64,000 nucleotides of DNA from Osedax fenrisi (lineage: Eukaryota; Annelida; Polychaeta; Sabellida; Siboglinidae). This document shows, piece by piece, positions 35,991-51,100 of the stretch. The position numbers and the translations under genes were made by a program. The notes below the pieces were generated by a model, which was not told where the DNA came from, made no database searches, and was given only the letters and a program-made list of their open reading frames with translations. Each line of letters begins with the position of its first letter. The stretch's first letter is position 1. The stretch covers positions 15,898,893 through 15,962,892 of the forward strand of contig OZ025244.1 in assembly GCA_964019155.1 (NCBI GenBank), read 5' to 3'.

Positions 35991-36927
35991 AATTCAATTT
36001 TTAGATGCATTACAACAAAATCTTGTCAAATAAATTTTAATAGAAATTTATAATTTTATATTAATTTATGTTTCATTTTGTATTATCTCTTCGTTTTTAT
36101 TGCTTTGTAGAATATATGGGTTTTTATATATATTTTTAAAATCTACTATAATATAATATAGTTAAAATAGAAATTAAATATTTCGATACCCTTTAACAAA
36201 TAATGTAATTTATTTCTATTTTCTATTATTTTTCATTTATTTTTACGGTAACTGTATAACATTAAATTTCTTTATTTTTTTAATTTAATATTATTTGTTG
36301 GTTTTTATAATTTATATTATTGTTAGCAAGCATTTATAGTTTAGTTTATATTTTCGATTATATAATTCGAATATATATTTTCTTGAATAAATTATCAGTC
36401 AATATAAAATTAATTAATTATATTCTAACAATATTGTATTTTACATTCTAGTTTATAAGTTTACATATTTAACCTATTGAAAGTTAATTCTCTCGATAAG
36501 CATTGATATTTATATAATTACCCTAGCAATGTAATAACAAACTAAATCTGATAATAACAATACGTTTACATCGATGATGAACAAAACACATAATCTGGTG
36601 TGGTGTTGGTATTTATTAACGGAAAGCACCGGATGCATGTGTATATATTGTTTACGTAATATGTATGCAATGAGTACATATTTTGTACATAATATAACAT
36701 AATGTATACATGATGTATATATATATTAGATAGACGATATATTTACATGTGTACGTAATGTATATATATATAATATATAGGTTATAGACCACAATACATA
36801 CTATATAATTACATAATATGTCATGTCATAATGTATTATGTACAATATACGTAGTACATAATGTATACGTAATGTGTACATAATGTGTACGTAATGTGTA
36901 CGTAATGTGTACGTAAAACGGCGGCAA
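35991..36927. other. 3' flank of the CCDC191-like gene
   Basis: AT-rich. The stretch 36640-36915 is built of TGTACGTAAT/ATGTATAC repeats. A minus-strand AATAAA lies at 36612-36617, about 310 bases past the gene's stop, and may be its polyadenylation signal. Confidence 0.45.
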
Positions 36928-37075
36928 TTAATCCTGAACTTTGGCTATTTTATAATTAGGCAGCATCGAGGCGACAGTCTGTCTCATGAGCTGCCTTCGT
37001 TCCTCTTTCTCTGATAGTTTACGCCTCATTCTGGGATATTCTCTCAGCGCCGCGAACGCCACTTTCATGATTCGT
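36928..37075 (-). CDS. CCDC191: CCDC191-like, terminal exon
   Basis: The acceptor is TTTAACCAG. It encodes RIMKVAFAALREYPRMRRKL, then a basic SEKEERRQLMRQTVASMLP tail and KIAKVQD before TAA (36928-36930). Confidence 0.83.
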
Positions 37076-37469
37076 CTGGTTAAAGTGTTAAAGTGTATGT
37101 AGTATTGTATGCGTAGGAGTGAAAGGGTATATTGTAAGCTATATTATACGAGTGCATGCATTAACCATATTGCATTAAGTATAATATATGTATTATACTT
37201 AATATAGGAGTGAATGTATTATATGCAAGTGTATTAGAATAATGTGTTATACTAAAAGTGTAAACAAATTCACAAAAATTCAAATCTGTCTCAGAGTATA
37301 TCTAATAAATATTACATTTTTTAAATTGGTAATATTTATATTATATAAAATATTATATATATAGTAAACATATTACAATTTAAAAAATTATAAAATTGAC
37401 CTCAATATTTTGTAATATACTAAATATTTATAAAATAATTTTAAACATAAACTATAATTATTTCATTTA

Positions 37470-37512
<43 letters not shown>

Positions 37513-39145
37513 ATTGATAGATTATTTGATATATATATATCTCAAATAATCTATTTTTAAACTACTAATAATATAATATTAACATTATAAATAAAATTAT
37601 TTACAAAAACTAGATATAATTATAGAATTTGTAATTGAATACGGCGGGAAGGATAGGTGGGGCGCGAGGCTAATAGGCGTAATAACTTATCGCTGAATTG
37701 TTGAGCGTATCTTTCGTAGTGCCAGCGCTGTATCTTATTGTCAGTGACGGCGTCCAGCCAAGCTCCGAACAAGCGGTGCTGCAGCCGATGACCTCTGAAC
37801 CTGTCGGCGCGCTCTTCCTGTAGACGCTGGTACTCCTCCAACTAGGGGAGGTCGTAGGGGTGAGTTTTGGCAATTATTTAAATAATGATAATAATAATAA
37901 TACATTCTTTATTTAGATACACAAAATAATAATAATACATTATTCATTTAGATACAAATAACTAGTGTTGGAAACGGTTCCGAATATTCGATTCTTTCAA
38001 ATAGTAAATTTCCTAATTTGACAGATATTCAAAAATGTCGAATATCTAAATCTAATTATTTGAAAAATTTGAATATCAAAATTATTCGAAAATTTTGAAT
38101 ATTTAATTTAACTATTCTAAAAAAACGATAAAAAGCATGCATATATATTATTATACAATAAACAAATAAATTAATAATATTTACCCTACACTATTTACTT
38201 CCGTTTTAACCTTAACCGGTGATTATCATATAATTCATTATTTTATTTAAAATAATAGAAACTTATTTTTATTATTAATACATATAATGTATATCATTAA
38301 TAAATATAATTTAATTAACTTTAAATAATTTTATTTAATTAATAGATAAATATCATATCCTATTTAATTATTTCATTTAAAATAATAGAAACTTATCTTT
38401 ATTATTAAGTAATATAATTTTACTTATAATTTAAAATAATAGAAAACTCTTTATTATCATTACTAAATATAATTTAATTAACTTTAAATAATTTTATTTA
38501 ATTAATAGATAAATATCATATCCTAATTAATTATTTTATTTAAAATAATAGAAACTTATCTTTATTATTTAGTAATATAATCTTACTTATAATTTAAAAT
38601 AATAGAAACATCTTTATTATCATTACTAAATATAATATTAACAAATAATTATTTCCACTTTATTAAATATAATTTTAATAAATATTTGTGTGTAAAAACT
38701 AGTATGGCAAGTAAGAATGGATAATTTAACTATTAGAATACTTTGTATACTTAATTTAATACAAATAATACTATTTTATCAGAAAAACTAGCCCCGATTA
38801 GGCGAGTGAACTAACTCTCGTCCAACTAGTGAAATAAGCTCTCAGTAGGTGGCGACGCCGTAGTACGGATGCCACTCGCTCGTAGTCTCGCTTCTCTTCC
38901 GCTATGGCCTTCCTCCACCGAGCGATCGCTCGTCTGAACGGGAAGTAGTGAGTGTGACGATCGTATAATGATGTGTATATTAGATATGAAGTGAATATAT
39001 ATATATATATATATATATATAGGTATTATTTTATTATATTATTTAATTGATTACGGCGTACATTAATAACAGGGTTGATATCTCTATAAACTTTAATTTC
39101 CATATCTTCCGTGTGGTTTAACCAAATCTGAATACTATATAATAC

Positions 39146-39179
<34 letters not shown>

Positions 39180-40056
39180 CATACTGTGAAAAATAAAAAT
39201 AAATGTATATACATATATATATATGAGGTAAAATATGGAAAAAATTTACATTCTAAAGTAGTTTTTAACTTTTTCAGTCGGTTCTCATCGTGTTCTACGG
39301 CCGACGCGCGTTTATTTCTATTATCGTTGCACAGTTGTTTCCACGGTAACAGGCCTCTGTACAAACAATTAGAGCGGTCGTAGTGTTGATGGGCTATGAT
39401 CAGCGACGCTTTGTATTTCTCATTGTTTCGCTCCTTCTCGATTTGTAACTGGATAGTTATACGTGATTATTATTATTAAATAGTTTATCGACTACAAAAC
39501 ATCGTATGTTTATCGGCGTCATATAATATAATAATAATGAAGGTAATAACAATTTGAACATAAATAAATATAAGAACAAAGCGTGATCATTAATTACGGT
39601 AACTGTACACATTTTCCATTCTTTACTTTTTAATTTCATACTATTCATTATACTTTCGACTATATATTGCTTATATAAAACACCATAAAATGTACTACCT
39701 TATACCGTAAATTACAAATATACATTTTTATCTAATTACATACAAATAACAGATATTAATATATTACTAGATAGTCATAAAGATCAGAGTAAATTTAAAA
39801 ATAAAGACACCATATATTTATGTAAAGGTTAATTAATATATAAAGCTTTACTAAACGTAGGTTCATTTTTGTTATATGTATACATTGTCACTGACTATAT
39901 ATTGAGTAACCTGTTTTTCTAATGTTTTTTTCTCTCGCAATACTTGAACTTGTTTAATCTTTTCTAGTCTATGATGTTCTAATGCCTCTTTCTGTTTCAA
40001 TTCCGATTCCATCTATTTATAATGCATTTTATACATATTATATATTAAAGTTATAT

Positions 40057-40112
<56 letters not shown>

Positions 40113-40247
40113 AAGTTAATAATAAAACTGGAAATAATAACAATAATGACATGATAATTACCAGTTTATCCTGTTCTAGTTGTTTTCTTTTTAATTCTCG
40201 CTCTTTTTTTAATATATCTCTATTCTCAGCCCTCTCTTGCATATCTA

Positions 40248-40308
<61 letters not shown>

Positions 40309-40779
40309 TATATATATATAGTTGCATAGTCAATTATAATAAATTTGAGTTAAATTTGAAAGAAATATTTCTCAATTGATAGATCGCGATATATTTTGAT
40401 AAATTTTTCTCTGAAATTTATTCGTGTATATATATATTCATCTATAGTAATGTAAGTTAGATAATGTCATTATAGTATAGTATACACAGTGAGTAATCGT
40501 GTTGTAATGAACGTCTCATTAAGATACACGCGCGATACTTACGATTTCGGAGAGTTCTAATGTAATCGCTAAATCAACATAACTATAGTTTATATCTACT
40601 GAGTTTATATATAACTAGGGGCGCTGGAACCATGGTGTGTATGTAGGGGGGACCTACCAATCAAAATAAAGTGTTGTGGTAAAAGTGGGGTGGACCAATA
40701 CATAGGAGGTCTCCCTAGATTTTAAAGTGGGGGGACATATCCCCGGCACCCTGTTACAGCGCCCCTATATATAATGTAT

Positions 40780-40826
<47 letters not shown>

Positions 40827-42859
40827 TTAACCTCTAAGGAATGAGTTGTGTTTGTGTGAAGATACTGACGACCTTGAAGTAGTAGAACACGGTTGCCTAT
40901 TCTTCGTAGCAGCCGAGCTAGACACACTTTAGTATTAATGATACGTGTATTAAAGAGTATCGTAAGTTAGCCTGCGTAGTGCTTCTATAAGTACACCGAT
41001 AAGAGACGTGGTAGTGTGTATGTAATATAATCAGTTAGTATATATATATATATATTGTTATTGTTATTGTAATTTTACTTTGGTAGAGTCCTTTCATCTC
41101 ATCCATGAACTTAAATGAAGTTTTCACTTATAACCATATATGGCTCTAATGATAAGAGTGATAACAGTTATATAATATATATATATTTAGAATATTATAA
41201 TATTATAATATAAAATAATAGAATATTGGTAAATATAATATTATAATACTTACCTTACAATAATAATAATAGAATATTATAATATCAAAGCTAGTTTTAT
41301 ATATTTACAATATTATACTATCAAAGCTAATATATAATATAATATTTAAATTATATAAATATAAAAAATTTCAAATTAAAAAATATTATATTTAATTTAA
41401 TAACACTATTTTCTATAGCTAGTATATTTATAATAATATCACGTGATGATAAAATATCCGTTATCTTTTCTAAATAAATAAAAGCAGAATAAAATTATTC
41501 TCGCGTATATCCACGACGAAATATCAGCTAGATAATCGGCAACTTAGTGTGAAGGCACCTATACAATAGTACAGAACTGTATCATCACTAACCGATTATA
41601 ATCAATGGCAGAGTTCACTTTCGTTTCGGATTCCTATTCATAACATTAATGTATTAATGTATAGTCGTTATATTAATTATTAATTTAGTTATTATATGTA
41701 AAAGAAATAGGGCTATTTCAGGACACGTTTACATGGTAAATAAAATCACCGCAGACAACAATCTGTCACGATGTTATCGTCACAGACTAGATCACCTTAT
41801 CACCATTGTTGCGTAGAAGTACTACAACATGTTCAGAATATATTTACCACGTATACATACCCTAAATGAAAAGTAATTCAATACACGAATGAGAGATTCT
41901 GAGAATGTAGTATCTCAAAGCAGCCCTAACAAAGTTGTACTAACTACTGGTAGCTTATTGGTGGATTCGATAGCAATACACAAACTATTATTTCGTGTTC
42001 TTATCGTATATATCCTATCACTGAATATGTTTCAATTATATATTTCTACCCATATCGGAGGTATTAGAATAATGATTTAATGTATTTTAATGACTCTTTG
42101 TGCCAGAGAAAGCAAGCGTCAAATTAAAAACAAATCGTATAACGCAAATAATAAAACGGAATATAAACGAACGTATACAAACAAACACTACTGGAACAAC
42201 GGGAGTACTGTAAATTAATGAATTTTATACACGTTGATGATACATGTTTTCCACTAACAAAGTTGTATGAAACAATTATTTTATTATATCACTTTCCTAT
42301 AAATTTAAATTTATAAATCATGTTATTTTTGCCTGAGTATTCGAACATATTGAACATATCACAATGATCATATGCAAGACCTTACCGTAGTCCTCTGTGT
42401 ATTGAAATCAATACGAAATATGAATGTTTGATTTACATATCTATACTGCATACACTACATTAGGTTTATGTCTTCGTCGACAATTTTTATTATATAAATT
42501 TGTGTCTATTAGTGATGTAGATGATGCCAGTCAAATATAAAGTACCGATGCAGTCTCAGTCTCAGTTACCTAAAGTCTTAACTCGGCTCGGGCTCGTTTT
42601 GTTAGAGTCTTGGCTCGACTCGTTTATTTTTCCAAAAATTCAAATCTCGGCTCGCCATCAATAACCAAAAGTCTCAGCTCAGCATCAAAAAGCTCGGCAT
42701 CATTTACATCGCTAGTGTCTATATTGATGAAAGCAAGCGAGCGAGAGGATAAATAACTACTAAATAATTAGGGAGTTAAATGTGACTTCTCGAGGTGAAA
42801 TAATACATAACTACCTGCGTGTATAATAGAAGTTACTGTTTCATCTTTATATTCAATAT

Positions 42860-42893
<34 letters not shown>

Positions 42894-45800
42894 AATATAC
42901 ATATTTAAATATATAAATATATAAATATATAAATTATTTATTTATGTTAATTAAATTATAATAGACAATTATTAAGTCCAACCTTAATAGTATTGGAAGC
43001 ATTATTCGAATTTGAATCATTAGTTCTCTGTGGATTAGTCAACATTTTCTGTTAAAATTATCATCAGTTAATAGACTCGCTAACTAGCAATCAATTTATT
43101 AAATATTATTTAATGAGTTTAATGAGTTTAATTGTAAAATAAAAATGAATTTTCAAAAGTATATAATGTGTAACAATAATTTTGAAAACATTTATTATTT
43201 ATAAAATTTATTATTACATATTAAGTTTTATATATTTAATTTTATTTAATGTAATAGATTATTATGATAATATAATTAATAATAGAACAGTTAATATATG
43301 TAATACATTAGATAATGATATAATAAAATCTGTTTATATTCCATCTTTATAGAATAAATAACAAAAATCTGTTTTGACAAATTACTTTTTAAGACAGAAA
43401 ATTTTAATTTTATATATATTGAATAGTGTGAATATATTTAGCTGGGTATATGTATCAGACAACAAATATACGGAGAAAACCAAAATCAAAGTAAATATTT
43501 GATTTAACTAGTAATAATAGAATTAATAATTTAGAAAATCATAAAAATATAAAATACACATATTATATTTATATATATATTATAACATATATTTATATGT
43601 TAACTAATGTAAAATAGAGTATATTATTATTTTAAAACAAATAAATAATAAATGAAATGGTATACACTAAGTAAAAATATAAATAATAATACGTAACTAA
43701 AAAAATGTAATGGTCAAATTACATATTCTTTGATGAGATTTGCCAGTTTGTAACATAATTAGAGACACCTACTCATATTTATTTTATTAATTTACATATT
43801 ATAACAGTTTTAAGAGTTTTAAAATCTTAGAAATATTGAGTAATCTATTTAATTTTATTATAATGTGTTATGTTACTACCAAATATTTTAGATACCATAA
43901 CTATTAAAACATTATATATATATAATTAAAGAAGCAAAATTGTTTACATAAAATGATATATAACTGATTTAATTAATATTTTGAATAACATAATATATAG
44001 TTTTTAAATTATTTTATATAAGAACAACCTATGTTATTAGTATAACCCCCTTAATTAGTGTATTCATTCTTAATTAAAATAGCTGGTTTTATTTCATTTT
44101 ATAAAGTAAATAAATATTTTCGAAAATGAAGTTGGTACGTTCAAGGTATATTATCATAATAAATAAATCATAATAAGAAATAATTAAAATAAACACAATT
44201 TTAAGTTGCTAAAAAATTAACGTCTAATAACTGAGAGAGGAGATTAATTAATATTTAAATAAATAGATAATAGTTTAGTTGGTTGCGTATAATTAATCAT
44301 AGATAATAGAAAGTTATTGTTTACCTGTTGCTGCGATATCTGCAGTTGTTGTAAGCTCTGGAGTTCGGTAATTAATTGTTGCTGTTGTAGAAGTTGATGT
44401 TTCTGTTTGTCCAGTAGTCTTTGTTGCTTCGTAAGGCTACATTAATAGTACGTGATATTGTGTAATTGTTGTATTCTAATATCTCTAATTTGTGTTACAT
44501 CTACTCTATATTAGTATAGAATAGAATTATAGAAGTAACTCTATTATTAATATAGAATTAGTTTTAACTTAATTTTAAATAAGTCTTAAATTTATTATAA
44601 AATAAGTCTTAAATTTATTGTAAACAATATTCTAAAGTTAAACATCTTGTAACCAGTTATTATAAATTATAAACCTTTGCTCTGAATGGTGGCTAGGATA
44701 TTTCTGTTTGAATAGAGCGATATTTAGTTACGCATGCATGTTATAGTTATTATTATTCACGTGTATAACAAAATACGCGGGGGACAGAAGAGCTATAAAA
44801 TCAAGATCAAGATCGTTAAGATTATATTATGTAGAGTTTGGTATCACTAGAATGTACAGATAACGATCATTTCAATTCAGTTGATATTTAATTTTAATTT
44901 ATTTACTACGTCGATACGTTAATATATTCCGTTGTTAATTCGTATGATAAATCAACTAATCAACTGAGTAAAACTCACCGATAGTATTTACAATGCTAAC
45001 TTTAAATCTATGCACACTAACTTTAGAAGTATGTACACTAACTTTAGCGGTATGTACACTAACTTTAGCGGTATGTACACTAACTTTATCGTTATCGACT
45101 GCATCGTAATAGGCCTCTACGTCGCTTTCCCCGTCACACCTGCCGTAGTTCATCTCTTTAGTTAAACTACACTGAAGTTGTACCGCATTCCTCTTCTTAC
45201 GCGGTTTAGTCGAGTTTATTCCTTCTTTTATCAGATATATTAGATATAAAGATATAAATATATTTAAATACACATAATATATAATATATAATATATAAAT
45301 CTATAATATATAATTAATTTGAATTATATATAATAATTACGTTACAGAGAACAATTAATAATGATATTATATAATATAAAATATGTATTGATAAGATAAT
45401 TATATAATATAAGGACCAGTTGTTCCAAGAAAATAAATAATCCTAGGATTATCCTAGGAAACTCCTTAGCTATCTCCGTAACGTATATATTATCCTAGGA
45501 TTTATTTAACATTACGGAGATAGCAGTATTGTCCTAGGACACTTTATGGTCTCAGAACATCTGGCCTCGGGTTTGTAACTCTTAGATACCTATCACCGAG
45601 GTCGTAGTATCCGCAGACAGCTGGGTAGGTGACGACCTCGACGATGACCTTGGCGATGACTGTTTCGGATCCGTCGTATCGTTGATGGCGTCCAGGAAAC
45701 GTTCCATTTTCTGTTTCGTGTAGAGTCTTTGTTGAGTTAGCGCCCGTTTGCGATGTGCCTCATCCAACGCGTGTTTCCACACGATTAGGCAGCTCTTCTT

Positions 45801-46710
45801 CAGGGCGAGGTGGTAGTGTTCGTCAGCTTTTAGGTCTTGTCTGTGGATTAGGTTAAAATGGGAACGAAATTAAAATATGGACAACAAATTAAATATTAAA
45901 CATAAATTATTTTCATTTCTAAAAATATACGACACGTTGACAAATATGATACAATAGTATTTATAAATTAATAATATATCGATATAGAATTATGAATTAA
46001 ATCTAAAACTCGATGCTAGCATTCAATCTAATTAATACTTAAAGCTAATGATATAATTCACACGTTTACCGGAACTGTATCAGCAGTTGTTCTTTGCCGT
46101 GTTCGTCGCGATAGCGCGCGTGTTTCCGTTTAGTTACGTTCTTCCATTGAACGTAGAATTTCCTCAATAGGCGAAAGTTCGCAATCGCTTTAGCTTTTCC
46201 CATGGCTATGCGCCTCGTTAAAACGATATCGTACCAGACGTTGAAGGAGGACTTTAAAATCTATAAATGTTCGGTGTATATTATTTTTACATATATGAAT
46301 AAACGATAGTACTCCTTAGTGGTATTTGCAAAGCCAACTTTAAAGTGTGTACACTAATTTATAAATTATATTTACAATTAAACATTTAATATTGTTATAT
46401 TTTGGTCTATATTTTTATATTTCCTTTAATCCCATCCAGGAACTTAAATAAAGTATTCACATATAAGTAATCAAATAGCTCTAATGTCCCTTTGAAGTCG
46501 GTCTCATGTTAATGAATCCAAGATTTTAATGAGGGCTGATTTTATTTAACACAATTATATAAGATCACTTCTAAATATTATTTTAAGACCTATTTTATTG
46601 GTCCAGATAAGGATTAAACCCACGTTCTACTATCTATATGTATGGCGAATTAGCCATCTGAGCTACACAGGTAGTTTATTTGATATAGTATATAATGTAT
46701 ATATATATAT

Positions 46711-46796
<86 letters not shown>

Positions 46797-47050
46797 CAAG
46801 TGATAACCTGTAGTTTTTGTTGTGTTTGTTTATTATGTAATTCTTCAATTTTCTTTAGTCTCATTTTACGAATATTTTCTTTTATCATTTCATCTCTATA
46901 CTCATTCTCTTGTGAATTTAATAAACTTAACTCCTCTTCTTCCTTCAATTGTTTCTCTAATAGTTTCACATTCTTCATTGTTCTATATATATATATATAG
47001 ATATAACTTATAAATTATGAATTATTACTCGATTAAAAATGACTTAGAAA

Positions 47051-47087
<37 letters not shown>

Positions 47088-48130
47088 TTAATTAGTAAAT
47101 ATTTATTATACAACCTTTCTTTCTCTTTATCCTGTTTTACTTTTTGCTCCAACATTTTTTTACGTATTTTGATCATTTCCTTTTGAATTCCCGCTTCCTC
47201 TCGCCGATTGGATAGATTTCTCTCTTTGTCTTCCTCGAATAAGTAATTATTCGATATATTTTTAATTTAATGTATCTAATTTTAAAGTCTAATATATAAT
47301 ATAAATTTATATTTATTATAACTTATACATCAAATATATTTACTAAATATAATATATATATACTCTAGAATTAATTAAAAGATAATTATAATACAAATTT
47401 ATATATATGATATTTGTATACACATGTATTATTGATGTAAACAAAAAATAATTATAAAATAATAATAAATAAAAAAGTTGATAGCCTTTCAAAAATATTA
47501 CTTTTCTCTATTTTGTACATTAAAACTCGCGAATTTCGCCTGTCCCCTTAAGTAGAGCTAAAACACATGTTTATGGATGCACTTACCTGCTGTAGGATGA
47601 GTTTAGCCTTGAGGAGCGTATCTTTCTGATCCTGCATATCTTGGAATCTCTTCTTCTTTAGCGTTAGTCGCTTCTCTCGGTTCAGTTTCACCTACCAATG
47701 CGATAACAATGTGATGTTAGCAGTAGCAGTAGCAGTAGTATGGGAGAATACCCGATCGTGGACCATTGGCTATATCTTTTTATTGGTATAATATTTTAAA
47801 AATCTGAAATATACAAATCAAAGATATTTATATATTCTATTATTATAGTATTTGATTTTTTTTTTTAATTAATTAGTAAATAATTATTTCAAGTATTTTG
47901 ATAATTTCGTTAAAAATACAAAGTTTTTTCTAATTAATATTTAATTTATATATAAGTTATGCTTTTAATTACTATTATTTATATTTACATAATAATATAT
48001 AATTAAACTAGATATTAGATAAAATAAAAATTAAAAATAAATAATATTCACTTATATATTTGAAATTTAATGATTTTAAATTTTGAATGATTATATAACA
48101 TAATGTCATCTCCATTATTAATGTATAGTA

Positions 48131-48166
<36 letters not shown>

Positions 48167-51100
48167 CTATCATTCATATATCGCTATATTATATAGTATA
48201 TATCAATGATATAATATCATATATAGTATATATGCCTATATTTATTTATTTAGTTTATTATTTACTAATTAGCTATTTAATACATATTTAATATGATATT
48301 TATTAATTTATAATTATATTTTAATTATATTATCAATTTTATTTATTATATATGCCTATTAATTTACATATCCATGAATTGTGATAATAAAGTAGAAGTT
48401 ACAAATCAGAGTGAAGATTGTAGGTAGTTGGTTGCAATCGTTTCTGTTTTCCTAGAGTCGTAGATGAATTCTCGTATGAAGATATAGAACTGATTTCTAC
48501 AATATATGAACCAAAGAAGGTAACATCTAGGCATGTTGAAATGCAAATTGATATTTGAATACTTAGAATTCTTAACATATAATTGTTCTTAATATTTTAA
48601 TATCATCAATTTATAATAATCATATTATAATATATTATATGTATATTTATTTTATAATTTATCATGATTTTTTATCATTTTATTGTAATATTATATAGTA
48701 TATTTTTTCTAGTAATAATAAATGATAGTTAACCTTTTTAATTATATTGCATTATGAATCATATATAAAATACAAAGTAAAAATGTCAAAATATGCATAT
48801 TATTAAAATGGTCCATGATCGGGTAACTTTTAGGATAATGGCAGTTTATTATGAATACTAATAACTTTTTAATAAGGAATATTTTGTATGACCACCTCTG
48901 GATTATATGATAGATTAATATAATATTAACATAATACAAATAAAAATTGGTAAAAAATTAAATATTAAAAAAGATATTAATATTTGAGCTTAGCACAATT
49001 ATATAAGATCACTTCTAAATATTATTTTAAGACCTATTTTAATGGTCTGGATGTGGCTTGAACCCGTTTCCTACTGATTGTGTGTCTGACAGCTTAGCCA
49101 ACTGAGCTACATACAGGCAGTTATAAATAATCTTGTTCATTTATTCACTAAATAGTCTTATAAAACATCATTTATCCGTGTTTATATATAGTGAATAGTA
49201 TGTATACATAGGTGTAGATAAATATTCCTTTTTGAATTACATAACAAAACTCACTCGATTTTTGTAGTTAATAAAATAAAGTATACATAGATCCACCTTA
49301 AAATGAAAATATATAATTTAGAACAACGAACTCTATTAATTAGCTAACTATATCTTGTCTGGTTTTCATTTTCAGGCTCGGATCAATGGATACCCTCGGC
49401 TTCGTGGAGACGTCCTTCAGAAACTGAGGGTCGATTAGTTCTTTGGTTCGCATCCTCTCGAGAATTTGATGAATTTGTCTGGTGTCGTCCTTCTTGTCAT
49501 CTTAAGGTTGATGTGAGTTGAGAATATCGCAATGGGTTTAGATTATTATACGATGTGATTATTTATTACTTATACTACGTTACTATTAGATTTCTACGTA
49601 TGATAATATTTATGTAATTATCGTAGAAATAGTAAAATTTACCTATATGAATGTCTATATAACGTATGAAATTTGTTTAAATAAAATCAATCGGTTACAC
49701 GATAGAGAACAAATGCATTGATAATAAAGCCCTCTTCATCATAATGAAACGATAAGGAAATAGAACAGAAAGAAGAAATAGGAGAAATAGGAGAATAATT
49801 AGGATAAGAGGGCGATAAAGAAAGTGATAAAGAAGAATACAAACATAGGCGATTGGGAAGAAGATGAAGGGGATGAAAAAGCTGACCTTTATCGCGAGGA
49901 TATTCGTCTATCGGTACGATGCCGGATACTTGAGCCATTCTCTCCATCATATCGGATAACTTGTAGTGAGTAATGTGAGAGAGTCGCTTAATATTACGTA
50001 ATTACGCTAGAGTAATGGTTGAAGGGGATCGGAGGAGAAGTGATCAACTCAACATCTGATTTAATAAAGTCGATTATCTAGAAACAACTCCTCAGAGAGG
50101 TAGGCAGACACTAGTGCTATTACATGTATGAGTACTTAATTAAGCGTATCGGTGAATTATTCGAATAGTTATTGACTGATCTAATAATAGCTTATAATAT
50201 ATATTAATAGTGGCTTAGGATAGGCTAAGGAAAGGGGTAAATTATGCCAAGAATAGAAATAGAATGGGGGCTAAGAATGGATTAGGAAATGTCTAAAGAT
50301 TGAATATAACATTAGAAAGGATATCCTAAGAGTGTAAAACAGATCAGAATAAGACAGGGAAGAAAGAGTAACCGAGGTTCGGCTAATGAAATGACGTCAC
50401 TAACCTCGTCGCTTTCATTCGTATCCAGCATATCGTCCCATTTCTGTTTAACATCGGCTGCCGTACTGACTCGGCACTCTCTCGCGTTGGACACATCATC
50501 ACCCCCGCCTCCTCCTCCTACTTCCCCCCCACCCCCGCCGCCCCTTTCGAGGTCGACTTCGCTGTCGTAGATACCTTCGTAGGCGCCGTATTGTAGCTTC
50601 TCGGACACCCAGTCTCGTAGTAAACTCTGAGCTGTGACGTCAGTAATCGTTAGTACGACATTATATAATCATAAATACATTATAGCTATATCGTATATTA
50701 TAATCTATATAGTATATTATAATCTATATAATATATTATAATCTATATAATATATTATAATATATAATATATTATAATATATAATATATTATAATATATA
50801 ATATATTATAATATATAATATATTATAATATATAATATAATCTATAATATAATGTAATATATATATATATATATAAATATGGAATATATACCAAATAAAG
50901 GTACAAATATAAAGCCTCCAGTCGAGTTAAAGTTTGAGTTCGAATTTATTAATGACTACTAATCATTGATTAATAATCACTCGGACGTTAACCTTCGGTG
51001 TAAGTAGTGTCGTCATCGACAACACTGGACAAGGCTGTCCTAGTGGTGTTAGTAGTGGTCAGTGCGGCGGTGCTAGTGGTCGTCTTCTCCTGCTGCGGAG

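Noticed and set aside
37670..37873. 67-codon minus frame MPKLTPTTSPSW...
   Set aside because: Shadow of the CCDC191-like exon at 37687-37841.
40570..40610. Minus-strand 40-base exon YVDLAITLELSEI between CTATAG and GTAAGT
   Set aside because: The sites are attractive, but it would break phase. Exons at 40832 and 40244 join directly in frame.
44973..44979. GTGAGT donor at the end of the KVSVHTA exon
   Set aside because: It is stronger than GTAAAT at 44991, but breaks phase with both downstream candidate exons.
46598..47013. Long IYIYIY open frames on both strands
   Set aside because: They are translations of a (TA)n array. The same applies to frames at 5081, 8461, 39026, 40051, 48103 and 59723. 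Only the coiled-coil exon at 46808-46982 inside one of them is real.
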